Below, in pieces: positions 45,045 through 55,918 of a stretch of DNA of 64,000 nt (within the stretch, counting starts at the first letter, position 1; every line of letters starts with the position of its first letter). Both the position numbers and the translations under genes were made by a program. The notes under the pieces were generated by a model. It did not search any database. It had not been told where the DNA came from and was given only the letters and a program-made list of their open reading frames with translations. The stretch is from Ceratobasidium sp. AG-K (Eukaryota; Basidiomycota; Agaricomycetes; Cantharellales; Ceratobasidiaceae). The stretch spans positions 310,001 through 374,000 of the forward strand of contig JAWNGF010000002.1 in the NCBI GenBank assembly GCA_037039685.1, in the 5' to 3' direction.

Positions 45045-46294
45045 TAAAGGAGGCGTCATCGATCCATCAATACCGAACTTGAGCGCTAGTCAAAAGCGTC
45101 AGCTTCCGGTCAAAAATGTCGATAAATGCGCACTCACACACCATTCAGAGCGATATTGTGGAATTTGGAACAGGCAAGTTTTGCTGAATCACTTTCCGAA
45201 TCCTCCTGTGTAGTTTTGACTGAGAAAAACGCACTACAAAAAAACTAGTTCCCAGAATACTGCTTGCTCGGACGGTCAGCACGTGATGAAAAAAAGTTGT
45301 CGACACTGCCGCAGCGGCTCAGCTGCTTCCCAAAACACACATTATGTTGGCCCGGAAGGGGCATACTCGTTCGATCATGATGAATTAGTGGAGATTTACG
45401 ACCTGCTATGTATAGTGTTTCGATAATAAAGTCTCCTGCCTACAAATTTCATTACGTATGCGAACTAAAGCGATATAAAATGATAGGAGGAGAGAAGAAC
45501 AAAAAAGGGGAGTTTTTTCGAGTTGCCCAGAAAGCACGGCCAGACTTAGTTCAGGTAATAATAGTTGTAAGACTCACGCGCAGGATAATACCAAAGCTTA
45601 AATTGTGACGATTCATTCAGCGGTTGTCGAGATAACTCGATCTCAAACTTGCATTTTGGGCTGGTCCTCACTGAAAGCTCTGAAAGTGGTCTATTCATGC
45701 GACTATATCTCAATGACTGCTGAATGAATCGTCACGATTCAAGCTTTGGTATTATCCTGCGTGTGAGTCTTACAACTATTGTTACCTGAACTAAGTCTGG
45801 CCGTGCTTTCTGGGCAACTCGAAAAACTCCCCTTTTTTGTTCTTCTCTCCTCCTATCATTTTATATCGCTTTAGTTTGCATACGTAATGAAATTTGTAGG
45901 CAGGAGACTTTATTATCGAAACACTATACATAGCAGGTCGTAAATCTCCACTAATTCATCATGATCGAACGAGTATGCCCCTTCCGGGCCAACATAATGT
46001 GTGTTTTGGGAAGCAGCTGAGCCGCTGCGGCAGTGTCGACAACTTTTTTTCATCACGTGCTGACCGTCCGAGCAAGCAGTATTCTGGGAACTAGTTTTTT
46101 TGTAGTGCGTTTTTCTCAGTCAAAACTACACAGGAGGATTCGGAAAGTGATTCAGCAAAACTTGCCTGTTCCAAATTCCACAATATCGCTCTGAATGGTG
46201 TGTGAGTGCGCATTTATCGACATTTTTGACTGGAAGCTGACGCTTTTGACTAGCGCTCAAGTTCGGTATTGATGGATCGATGATGCCTCCTTTA
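45045..46294. repeat. Long near-perfect palindrome, arms about 590 bp
   Basis: Left arm 45045-45634 and right arm 45706-46294 are inverted copies differing at about eight positions, one being a one-base length difference. They are separated by about 71 nt. The outer ends are TAAAGGAGGC and GCCTCCTTTA. A small ORF (45408-45608) inside the left arm has no family signature. If transcribed, the RNA would form a long hairpin. Non-autonomous fold-back element or inverted duplication; origin unknown. Confidence 0.85.
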
Positions 46295-46306
46295 GACGGT
46301 CAACCC

Positions 46307-46335
46307 GTGGTTCACTAGCAAACCCGCAGGTTGAC
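46307..46335. repeat. CCGCAGGTT-type repeat arm
   Basis: GTGGTTCACTAGCAAACCCG... is a copy of the arm seen twice at 35350-35457. It begins 12 nt beyond the end of the long palindrome. Confidence 0.5.
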
Positions 46336-46490
46336 GCTCTATCATGCTTTTGGGTAAATTGATGGAGCACAATTGAGCGAGGTTGTGAAAGGTAATTGTA
46401 CTTATTCGTGATTTATGGCAGTAAGAGCATCAGACCTACTATGATTAAAGTCGTTACCTTCCTGCGATTCTGGGTCGTGTTTGGCGATGG

Positions 46491-46730
46491 GCTCTACCAA
46501 AAACAGAATATCTCGTTTGGTTCGAGTGGTCTCGGGATGAGGGGACCTCTCTGGTGGAGCTTGTGAGCGCTCACGAGTTGTCACGAGGCTTCACGAGCAA
46601 AAACAATCACTTTGCTCGTTTGGCTCGTGAGCGATTACGAGCTGTCACGGTCCCTCTAGAGACGTACGAGAGAGGTTCCCCAATCCCGAGACCCCCCGAG
46701 CCAAACGAGATTTTTGATTTTGGTAGAGGG
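46491..46730. mobile_element. About 240-bp fold-back MITE
   Basis: Terminal arms of about 60 bp (GCTCTACCAAAAACAGAATA... at 46491, and its complement ending TTGGTAGAGG at 46730) with about 80% identity over most of their length. The interior is rich in CTCGTGA/TCACGAG inverted copies. No coding content. Confidence 0.7.
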
Positions 46731-48539
46731 GCCAGCCTGGTCATCCGCGCTTACATGAGCCTCACAAATGAATTCGTTCGCAACCTCGCCTCATCCACAA
46801 CCCCCTAAAAGTTTGATTGACCAACTCAAGGCATTACCTGCCAGCCTATCCCACCCCTCGATGTCTAGATTCGCAGGCGTTCTTCGTCTATTTCAATGTG
46901 TTCCAGTCTCTCTCGTCCACCGCAATCGGCCAGACAGACGAATGAATGGAAGGGCTTGATGCAACCTAACTCTATTGATGGACGTAAACGCCACGCTATT
47001 GGGCGTCTTCCACGGCCCCAACTTCACCCTCACCTCCCCGTGATAGCTTCTGACTTACAATTGAAGATACCCGAGGAACGTTCGCCCATCTCTATCACTC
47101 GCATCTGCACTCAACGCTTCTCAGGAGTCGAAATTAGCGCCCATAATACGGTAACCGAGATGACTTTTGTTGTAACCATAGCGCACTCAGTGCAACGGCG
47201 TCATCCCGGTATACCATATTTGGGGTCTACGTCTGATATATTCAGGGTCTGGACCCGTCACAAAACCGAGGCGTCAATTCCGTTGGGTGAGTGACCCTGA
47301 CGAGCAAGGTGATTGTACCCGAGGATGCGAGGCAAAGTGCCGGGTGAGCGAGAAACTCAATAAGATTGACAGGCGCTAAACGGATTCGCATCCGCCAACC
47401 TTGTAGACTAGGTATTTGCCAAATTTTGCGCTCGCCCCTCCAAGAGCGCTACAACACCCCAAGCTGAACAAGTACCAGCAGGCTCATCCTGGCGACAGTC
47501 CACTACCAACTCAACAGACGCGAAACGCCAGCCCTTGGTCATTGCTCCTTGTTCGCAGTTGGCGCACGCCTTTCAATCCGAGGTTGGCTTCTGGCCTCGC
47601 TCTGCCCAGTGATTGCCGTCACCCGCACCGTGCCAAGACCCTGCCAAATGCCCTGCGCCTCAAACTCTTCAGATCTAGTGCGACATCCCTCATCAAAATT
47701 ACGTGGTGCAGCTATCTCATGGGACGATGCGAGCAGTGCTGTTATTTGCTCTCCTTCGATTCGCCACCAGGACCACGCACAAGCAACTCGCCTTCTCCCA
47801 TGCGTTTTCCGCACGGGTTCCCTCGCGCGTGGTAAAGAACCAAGTGAGCAAGAAAAGAGAGGAAATTAATCGAGCCTAACTAGATCAGTAGACGCACGAT
47901 ACCTACGTGTACTTGACCTCGCCCTCCCTCACGGTGACCGTGCTTGAGAGTGTGAAGAGGCACGACACGCACAGTCTATCTCCATTTCTCTTTGCTGCGC
48001 TTCAAACCTGAAACTAGCGCTCGCCACCGTGTTTGCTCCAACCATCAACTATAGCTACTAGCCCCGCGCCTGAGTCGACCGAATACCCTAATTCTTGCTA
48101 ATTGCACGAAATTTACCATCCAGAGCCATTCGCACAAGGCGCTCAAACCCAGCCGAGTTCCTTTTTTGCGTGCTAGGGTGAGAGAGACAGCTGGATAGAT
48201 GCGAAAACGGTCGAGTGGAACTCGAGTCGCTGGACTTCTAGCCCATGCGCATGCTTCAGCCGGCTATCTAGGACTCCGGGCAGGATGATGAACTTGCCTT
48301 AGGACCGAGGGAGGAACGACGGGGAAACCGACTGCAGGCCGCGAGGAGTAAGCGTTCCGACCTTTGCATACGTCTACCCCACTGTAGTGCTAATTATGGA
48401 GAACCTTTCGCAGGATTATCGAATACCTGGACCAAACGGAAAGGATAGAAAGGGAGCCAATGGGCTATAGTCGTCAACGATTGCTGATGATGCGGCGATG
48501 TCGGCGGCTGCCGCCAAGCATATAGACTTCTTAGCCCTG
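46731..48539. other. No recognised gene
   Basis: Contains several plus-strand ORFs (46896-47294, 47416-47835) of 130-140 codons without known domain, paralog here or splice context I can support. Possibly remains of an unrecognised element. Confidence 0.35.
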
Positions 48540-48650
48540 GTCCCTGACACTTAATCGATTTGACCAATCCACCACCCTGCGATGGTTAGAAGTGGAATGT
48601 GGCGGGAGGACCGGGCAGGGAGAGTAAGAGATATGATTGCCAAGTGCCTC
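48540..48650 (+). pseudogene. Family B relic: exon 2 fragment
   Basis: I-H-H-P-A-M-V-R-S-G-M followed by R-E-D-R-A-G-R-V-R-D-M-I-A-K-C aligns with S-H-H-P-A-M-I-V...P-P-R-I-R-G-G-G-C-C. The DNA segment CCACCACCCTGCGATG is nearly identical to B5. The usual upstream and R-S-R exons are not seen nearby. Confidence 0.5.
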
Positions 48651-49784
48651 AATGCTCATATTTGCGCAACATTCTCTAGCGTTATGAGACGGTACCGATC
48701 AACGGCCACTTTGCTTCGCATTCAATTTTCCGGATTCTGCGAGCACGAGCTCGACGGTCAAAGCTAATCGAGGTATGGGCTTGACATGCCGATCGATCAT
48801 CAAAGCCACCCTAGCACAGCCATCATCCAGGCACGTCCTATGAGCCGCAATCCCAGAGTTTGAACGGAATTACGAATTCGGCAGTCTCCCAAGTCTCACG
48901 AATTTGACCAAGCACCATTTCTCGGTACATGAGGACTGCCACCACCAGGAATGCGTCATGCGACAGTCGACTACCTCGACTTACAGGCCCTCGACTCGCA
49001 GAAACAGAGACTTTGTCAAGTTTCTCGGATGACCATGGCTGCTGCTTGATGGTCAGTAGTTGCACACCATCCCATTCTTATACCGAACATACGGTATTCA
49101 CCGGTCATTTTGAGTGCTGATATCTGGTTAGAGGTTTAGGATGTGCTATTTGTATACAAATGCATTGGGGAATTTGAACTGTTAATATTATCGCCGTGGA
49201 GGAGAGTGCTTCAAGTTGGCCTATTATGTAAGGAAGCCACCACTAAAGCGGCGACGCACACGTTTACAAAAAGTCTCCTCGCTTAGCGTTTGATCAAGGG
49301 CTCCATCTGCAAGCCAAGGACCTCTACTGTATATATAACCGATGCAGAGTGCTGTGTCTCATCGGCGTTGTGTCGCCCACGCTCAATCAATGGATATGCC
49401 ATGGTACATTGAATGCCAACCGGACAGCTTCGCTCGCTCAGGTTCCGGCCCCCACAGGCTGTAGAGCGAAGCAAACTCCTTGGCATAACACACGCGGCAG
49501 ACGGTGTCGTCACCCATAACACTCTCGAATTTCGGTACCGGCTTGCCTCACTACTTCGTCACCCAAATCACACCGGCTCCGAGTAACACGTCGCCCTATG
49601 TTGAGTGCACGCTTATGACATGTAACATACGCTGGGGGAGGGGTGATTAAATAAATTATACAAATATATACGGACTCCCTTTGTCCCACTAAATTATAGG
49701 ACATAACGCAAATTAGCGCCATTAGGCTCAAGTGGGATCCTTGTATGTTATCAGCAAGTCCGTTTACTGTAAAGGCTACACACT
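48651..49784. other. Intergenic, no recognised gene
   Basis: Short ORFs only. At 48788-48864 the peptide M-P-I-D-H-Q-S resembles one at 34.75 kb. 49640-49800 is AT-rich. Confidence 0.4.
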
Positions 49785-50720
49785 CTATTTATATGTGATG
49801 TTTCGTGGAGCTTCCGGGACCGGAAGGACTGAGGGCGGTTGCCTTGACCACTGTACAAACCCTTGCGAAGGCGGTCTGGGTGGCTGCTCCCCAGCCAACG
49901 ATTCCTTTCTCGACCGTGGGGCGGTTGCTTGAGATGTCGTTCTCGATCGTGCTCCGCGAAATGATGGAGCCCTTGGTACCAGTGGGGATTCTCGTCCCGT
50001 TACTTGAGATTCCCGTCGAGATCGTGGTTCCGCCGGAGTCCGGTGGCGTTTCTCAGATGTATGGGATGGAACTCGAGAGCGGGGCGGCTGTGCATCGGGG
50101 GGCCTTATTGGCTGTACCTTCTCGTCAACCATTGGAGGTGGCGCCCATTCCTCATTTGGGAGCGGGAGGCCAGGGCCCTGATCGTGAGAGCTGGGGTCAA
50201 CAGATATATGTCCGTTCTGCAGATCCCAGTCAGCAATTCACGGTTGTCAACATTAAGTGCCTTAGTTCCTTACGCCACAAGGGCAGAAGCCTGCTCTCCT
50301 GCGCCTTCGTGGCTCTGCACGCCGTTGCATTGGTGTGGCAACCATCGCAGGATGGTGGGATGGTTGAGTCGATCGGATGCCATGCCAAGATATCTGAGCC
50401 GTTGGGAAGGCCTCCGTTGGTCGTAAACATAACCACGCTAATATTTGCTGCAGGAATCTTGGGGGCGGGACCTGGTTTTCTTCTCTATTATCGCTCTGAC
50501 CCATCTCCTCCGCCACAGGATGCGGTAGGCCTTCACTGCTGCTTCCTACAGAACTGTTGCTCGCTTCTGGTGGGGCCAGCTATGGGGTTATGGCAACGCT
50601 TAGTTGTCAGCCGATCTAAAGGAAGAAACCAAATTTAGTAATGCTTACAGGCTTTGGTACCAAGACTTCCTCATTTTCTGACTCTCCCCTTTCGTGTTGA
50701 TCTGCGGGCGGTGGGCTCAT
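49785..50720 (-). CDS. Family B paralog B11, three exons
   Basis: Minus-strand model join of exons 50720-50649, 50579-50274 and 50216-49785, about 269 aa. Exon 1 (24 codons): M-S-P-P-P-A-D-Q-H-E-R-G-E-S-E, as in B3. Exon 2: L-A-P-P-E-A-S, E-G-L-P-H-P-V-A-E-E (a changed L-P-W-P), R-S-T-Q-P-S-H-H-P-A-M-V-A, and R-R-R-R-R-A-G-F-C-P-C-G in place of R-I-R-G-G-C-x-x-C. Exon 3: N-G-H-I-S-V-D-P, G-P-G-L-P-L-P-N-E-E, then R-S-R-V-P-S-H, R-S-R-R-E-S-Q, R-S-R-T-T-S-Q, R-S-R-K-E-S-L, and a V-L-P-V-P-E-A-P tail. All junctions are phase 0 (introns 69 and 57 nt). Opposite in strand to most of the cluster. Confidence 0.75.
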
Positions 50721-50970
50721 CCCGACGCAAAGTAGAAAGTGGGAGTAGTTAGGGAAAATCGGAGATGTGCGTAAGCTTGAAAGTTATACAGGGAGTCCCT
50801 TCAAGGAAGCAAAAGTCTGCTCCCCGTATGATCCCTTTATTACAACGCGGGGTGTCGTTGCACAAGACAAGTAACAGCGTAGCGCCAGTGTGACCTCGCT
50901 TATGCCACAGCCCCAGCCACAACGCGCTGCCTGGCCATGCCCCCCCCCCCACTACAGTAATAGTAAGTCC
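50721..50970. other. Upstream of B11
   Basis: Contains a 12-C run (50939-50950) next to the MITE start. No gene recognised. Confidence 0.4.
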
Positions 50971-51469
50971 CAGTGATGTCGTAACCCTGGGTCATGACCT
51001 CGTCATGAATGTGTGACCGCAATGACCCATGACCCCGTCAAAAGGTCACGATCGTCATCGCTTGCCTATGAGCGGTTACATAATACTCACGAATGCACTG
51101 ATGAAGGTGTCACATAGCTTGCTCAAGGATGTACATTGACTAGTTGTTCATGGGTCATAGTGGGCCGTGTAACTTGCACACGCATGGAGGAAGAGCCAAC
51201 TGTAATGATGCTCCTAAACCACCTCATTAAAACGTTTATCCCATTGCCGAAGATAAAATAGCTTTGAAGCATTTCATCTTAGGGAGAAGTCAGGCGAATG
51301 TTCCTGGTAGTTTGTATCCGTGTCACACGATCCACGTGTCTGACTATTTTATAAACATGCTAGTTAGGGTACACCTACAGTGTTAATGCTCCACTTCGAC
51401 CTTTGACAGTCGGGTGACCCCAGTCATGACTGGAGTCAGGACCTTAGGTCCAGGGTCACGCCATCACTG
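50971..51469. mobile_element. hAT-like MITE, 499 bp
   Basis: Terminal inverted repeats CAGTGATGTCGTAACCCTGG (50971-50990) and the complement of CAGTGATGGCGTGACCCTGG (51450-51469): 18 of 20 match. Flanks GTAAGTCC and GTAAGCGC form a candidate 8-bp target duplication with 6 of 8 matches. The CAGTG end and 8-bp duplication fit the hAT superfamily. The interior has no transposase, only TGAC/GTCA-rich sequence. Confidence 0.75.
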
Positions 51470-52836
51470 GTAAGCGCCCAACCAGCCAACGGGGTCAGCT
51501 GGCCCCGGTTAAGTCAGATACTGACCCGGATCATGACCAGGCGGGCCCGTGACCTGCATTTTTTTCCCCTATAAAGAAGAGTTCGTCAGCTACTACAAGA
51601 ATGCAATGTGATTTAAAAGGACACAAGGTATAACTGCCGAAATAGAACCTAAGCACGCCATACGAAGGTAACAAACGGTCGTAAATAGACAAGGAAGGCC
51701 CGATAAGCGGGCGGGTAAGGCGTAGGAGACGGAACGATATGAAACAATTGCTATTCCATATCGATTGGATGTGCGCGCGTTGTTTGCGCGGCGGAGAAAT
51801 AAGCTGCACCAGTCCTGCTTCTTCGAAAATCAAGAAGAGAATGCCGGGTTCTTTACCTAAGCATGCGTAAATCGGGATATTAATTGCCAATAAGTACCTT
51901 GGACTAGCATAGTGGTATCAACGTGGCTGCACGCAGGTTTGACATGGTTAATAGTAAGCTGGTCACCGTTGCGTGGGTTCCCACGAAGGACATGAACTTC
52001 CACATGTCCATCTTGTAACTACGTCGCTGATATACCCTTTGTTTGCGAAGATAAATTTTGGTCACTCAGACTAACCAGACTTACCTCTTCTCGCGCAGGC
52101 CACGAGGTGGTTGTAGAATTTATATCAATGCGAGGTCATGTAAGGTTTCTATATATTAAATGACAGGGCCCACTTGCTTCCGTAGACCATTCTGCTCCTT
52201 GCGACGTGCTTCCGTCATGTGAAGACCGCACGGATTCTGCATCACAGACCGGGATTCCAGTCGGACTAGACGCTCTGCAGTCGCATGCAGTTCCGTGGCA
52301 CCGACGCTTCCAATCGGGGACGAAATGCGCTGTAAGCTGGGCCGTCCGACGAGTACATTTTTCTGCGTTTAATCTGGGTTTGGGTTGGCCATATCTAGTT
52401 GCGCGCTTGAGGTTGACATTTGTGAGATGACTGGCCACTAGCCTATGGCTGAATCTGCGTGTCGGATCGGGCTTGCTAGCCCTCCCTTTATCGGAGATGC
52501 TGGATCCTCCTCTTACCTGTACGGAGTCAAGTAGGAAGCTTTGACACATCTCCCAATGACCACTTCCCACTTCAGTATTGGTTTGGGCGCATATATACAC
52601 TCGTGCACTTTCGGACTGGTTTCTCGGCGTAGTTTTACACCGGCTGTCTGCTCATAATTACTTACGATTTCTCTGTTACGCTTGGTTGCCCTCAAAGCAC
52701 TATTTATATATCCCCATATATAATTCCTTCATTTTACAAATATCGTCAGACCATTGGGAATGGCCCAGAGCAATAACAAACCGTCTTGAGTGAAAAAAAA
52801 AAGGATTGCGGGTTCGGAAGGAGAGGGTCGTCACCT
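51470..52836. other. Intergenic, no recognised gene
   Basis: Minus ORFs 51531-51890 and 52136-52600 have no recognised domain. TGAC-rich sequence continues to about 51560. An A-run lies at 52794-52802 just beyond the A9 stop. Confidence 0.4.
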
Positions 52837-53753
52837 CTAATCATGGGGGGCAGATCCTTGAACTGGAGCTCCTACCGCTGCTCCGAGCATGCTTATTTTC
52901 TCCTGGACGTAGGCCTCAAATACCTTGGCACCACAGCGAAGATATTAATCACTTTTTGAAGTTGAGAATTTCAAGAAGGTCTCACCGCTTTGTGACCCTC
53001 GATCTTCGCCTTGGCCCTCGAAATCTCTTCCAACGCCTTCTTGCATGTGTCCTCCACTTGCGGTTGGGTGACTGTATAGCGATAGAGGCCATTTTTTCCT
53101 CTTTCCTTCCATCGGGCCGTCTCAAGAATGGCGCTCGGGTACAATTTGCACAGACTATCCCAGATTACCCCAGCAAACATATAACAGTTTGAGGTGACTG
53201 CCTCATAATCGGGATTCTGGGTAGAGACGACGTGTGCCAACGTCACTAGCTCATACAAGTACAGTGGCTTGTCGGAGGAGAATTGAAGTCTCCCTAGGAG
53301 TCGATGAGCAGTGAAATTGAAGTCGTCGAGCAATGGTTGTAGCTTCCCGTCATACGAAACTTTGAACGTGTCAGCTGGCTCCCCCCCCTCGACAGCCGTT
53401 CGAGAATACGTAGATACCCTTCCTACTTTGGTAGGCTTGGTGACCACATTACGATCAAGTACGAGGTAGTTTATGAGTACCTCGCCGTGCTTTTCCGCCT
53501 CATATCTATCCTCCACTTGAATAAGAATAAATTCATGCCTGGGTGAATCCTTCTCTTTGCCATACCAAACGGATTTCACAGTAATCAAGTCTGCGCCAGC
53601 CAGAGGGTTATAGCTATCAATGAGCGCTGTGGACAACTGTCCTGTTGAGTGCGTATAGTGTTTTGAAGACCCCTTGGATTCCGAGGATATGCTGTCAAAT
53701 CCTGGGGGGAAAACAGGCATGAGGCGATTTCCGCGCGTATGTTTTGACTGCAT
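52837..53753 (-). CDS. Family A paralog A9
   Basis: Minus-strand model join of exons 53753-52986 and 52923-52837, 284 aa. The start at 53753 is preferred over an in-frame Met at 53819 by homology and by the spacing to the upstream motif. Landmarks: V-F-P-P-G-F-D, H-S-T-G-Q-L-S-T-A-L-I-D, S-V-W-Y-G-K-E, H73 in R-H-E-F-I-L-I-Q-V-E-D, L-I-N-Y-L-V-L-D-R, F-K-V-S-Y-D-G, L-Y-E-L-V-T-L-A, C190 in S-N-C-Y-M-F-A-G-V-I-W-D. GTGAGA donor. Exon 2 encodes V-F-E-A-Y-V-Q-E-K-I-S-M-L and G-A-P-V-Q-G-S-A, similar to the A5 tail. Lies between B11 and B12 on the same strand. Confidence 0.8.
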
Positions 53754-53873
53754 TTCAAGCTTGAACTGACTGATTCGAGTAATGAGCGCTCTGCGATAGC
53801 GGACTATAGAATACCTCACTGGTGGTAGAAAGTTTGCAGGGAAATGAGAATGGTATGTCTAACCACCCGTGAA

Positions 53874-53950
53874 GGCGGCAAAGGGTAGCGCTGAAATAGG
53901 GGTGTTGGTTCGCTGTGCAGCGTTAACCTACAGCAGGCAGTCGCATGTTA
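53874..53950 (-). promoter_or_regulatory. Family A upstream elements, copy A9
   Basis: Read on the minus strand: a GCGACTGCCTG start, TTAACGCTGCACAGCG (diverged block 1), ACCCCTATTTCAG, then CAGCGCTACCCTTTGCCGCC (53893-53874). Ends 120 nt before the A9 ATG. Confidence 0.6.
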
Positions 53951-54804
53951 AAAGTAACTGGAGTATGAGAAGTAATCCAAGTTGGATAAGCATAGGGGCT
54001 TCAGCCGTGTCATAGTAGGGATAGACCTAGTTCTCGGATCGATCCGAAATTACCAGTTTGACAACGACACCTTTGCGTGCGTGATGCGATAACCACCACC
54101 GACCGCCACTTTGATGCGTCTTTATTTCGGGGCCGCACGAGGTCTGACTGACGTTTCAACTCAAATGTTTGGGCTGATGATCCTGAGTGGCGCGATCGAT
54201 CGGTACCAACTCTCCATCGTTGGCTTAAGCCAGTCTTTTGTACCGAAATTACGAACGTGAAATCCTTGTCCACACAATCATTTGCGGCTATGGCTAACTG
54301 ATATCAATCATCTATAGCCCTACTTATTTTCATTTCTTTATCGCTTTCTCATGCCCGTTCTAAATAGTCGGTTCATTCGCAGACATAATAATAAATGACC
54401 ATATACAAATGCAACTCAGCATGGCAGTGGGCGAAGTCAGGTTCGGAGTCTACGATCAACCCCCGAATGAGATAAGTAGAACAAAAAGGAAACCACAAGG
54501 AAAAAATTAAAATTAAAACAAACGCACAAACAGGGGAACATGCGGAAACATATTGAGAGAATCTATTGCGTGGTGGGCGCCTGAAGTCGCGTCGCATACG
54601 ATCCGACGCTGAAGATTTACATGAGGTTTGTATTCCCTGCAGTGGTTGAAAGCTATTAAATTAGAAATTAGTCTTATAGTCTTACCTGGGATCCAATGCA
54701 TTCGTAACAAGCGTGTTGAGAGGGGTGGGTTTTGTTTCAATGGACATGCAACTAGGTCGTAAAGGTCGGGCTGACCAAAGACATGGCGTGTCGGATTGGG
54801 TCTC
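53951..54804. other. Intergenic A9-B12
   Basis: No gene recognised. An A-rich stretch at 54480-54540. Short minus ORFs without motifs. Confidence 0.4.
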
Positions 54805-55918
54805 CTACGGGTTGCCTCGTGGAATCGCTGGGACTGGGGGTATTGCGGACGGCACTTGCGATCCTTTCCTTGATCGTGGCACATGTCCTTGCGGTGGCGG
54901 GCCCGGTTGCTGTTCCCCAGTACGTGACTGCTTCCTTGACCGCGGCTCAAGTGTCTGGGATGTCGCTCTCGACCGCACCGCTCTGTGCGAGGGCTGGCCC
55001 GATCCCGATGCGCCCTCTGTCATCGTTGCGCGGGATTCCCGCCGGGACCGAGGCTTCTCAGATGCCTGGGATGGAACCCTTGAGCGCGGTGTCATCACTC
55101 CGGACGGCTTTCTGGACCGCGGTTTCTCTCCCGATGCTGAAGGCGCAGACTGCGTTTCGGGTGTCCCCTCACTCAGTTTCCCTGGCTTCTGTGCAATCAG
55201 TGGTCTTGGCTGATGTACGGATTCTTCGGTGGGCTGCGGGAGGCCTGGGCCCTCATCGTGGGCAGTAGGGTCAACGCTTACTTTCCCCCCCTAGAGATTG
55301 CAATGGTCAACAAGTTGAAAGCCTGATAGGAGAGTCGAACAAAAAGTAACCTACGCCACAAGGCCCGCAACCACCTCTTAATCTTGCCGCATCCCGCTTG
55401 TCCTCTTGGATCTGCTGTCGCTCCAGTACCAGAATGGCAGTCTGGCGACGGCGGACTAGTTGAGTTTCGCTCCTGTTACAAGAGGAGGGTCGAATGGTTT
55501 GCATTGCCAGCGAGTTTGGAAGTGTTGATGTCCATGGTGACGATGCCGGTAACGGACCGTGCATGCTTTTGCCTTCCCCTAAATCCCCCTTCTCCAACTC
55601 AACATTACGCAGGCGCTCGAGACGATCATTCGTGCCACAGCCGATCAATGGTAGCCCGTCGCAGAGCCGGAGCTTTCGTCCCCCTCCAGATTAGCGGACG
55701 CGCGGGAATGAATCAGCGCGAGGAAAACTCACAAGCCATACCGTCAGAGCGCACCATACCTTCGACACACGCGCCTCGAACGAGTGGGCAGCTTTCGCCC
55801 CTTCAGCTGAGTTTTTGGTGGTCTCGCGTTTCAAACACGCCGAGGGAGACGAGGCCCTCAGCACCTGAGTCTGGCGACCCTCACAGCTACTGGAGCGACT
55901 GAACCGCTGGTCAATCAT
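54805..55918 (-). CDS. Family B paralog B12, three exons
   Basis: Minus-strand model join of exons 55918-55733, 55672-55355 and 55290-54805, about 329 aa. Exon 1 (62 codons from the chosen Met; the frame is open further up to about 56146) ends L-T-V-W-L at GTGAGT. Exon 2: L-R-L-C-D-G-L-P-L-I-G-C-G-T, E-R-Q-Q-I-Q-E-D, A-A-R-L-R-G-G-C-G-P-C-G, GTAGGT. Exon 3: G-K-V-S-V-D-P, G-P-G-L-P-Q-P-T-E-E, then R-S-R-K-P-S, R-S-R-V-P-S-Q, R-S-R-R-E-S-R, R-S-R-A-T-S-Q, R-S-R-K-Q-S-R, R-S-R-K-G-S-Q, and P-P-V-P-A-I-P-R. All junctions are phase 0 (60 and 64 nt). Exon 2 is closest to B15 at the right window edge, which shares Q-Q-I-Q-E-D. Confidence 0.75.

Noticed and set aside
45408..45608. 66-codon ORF inside the palindrome as a transposon protein
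   Set aside because: Too short, no transposase motif, and most of it is duplicated inverted in the other arm.
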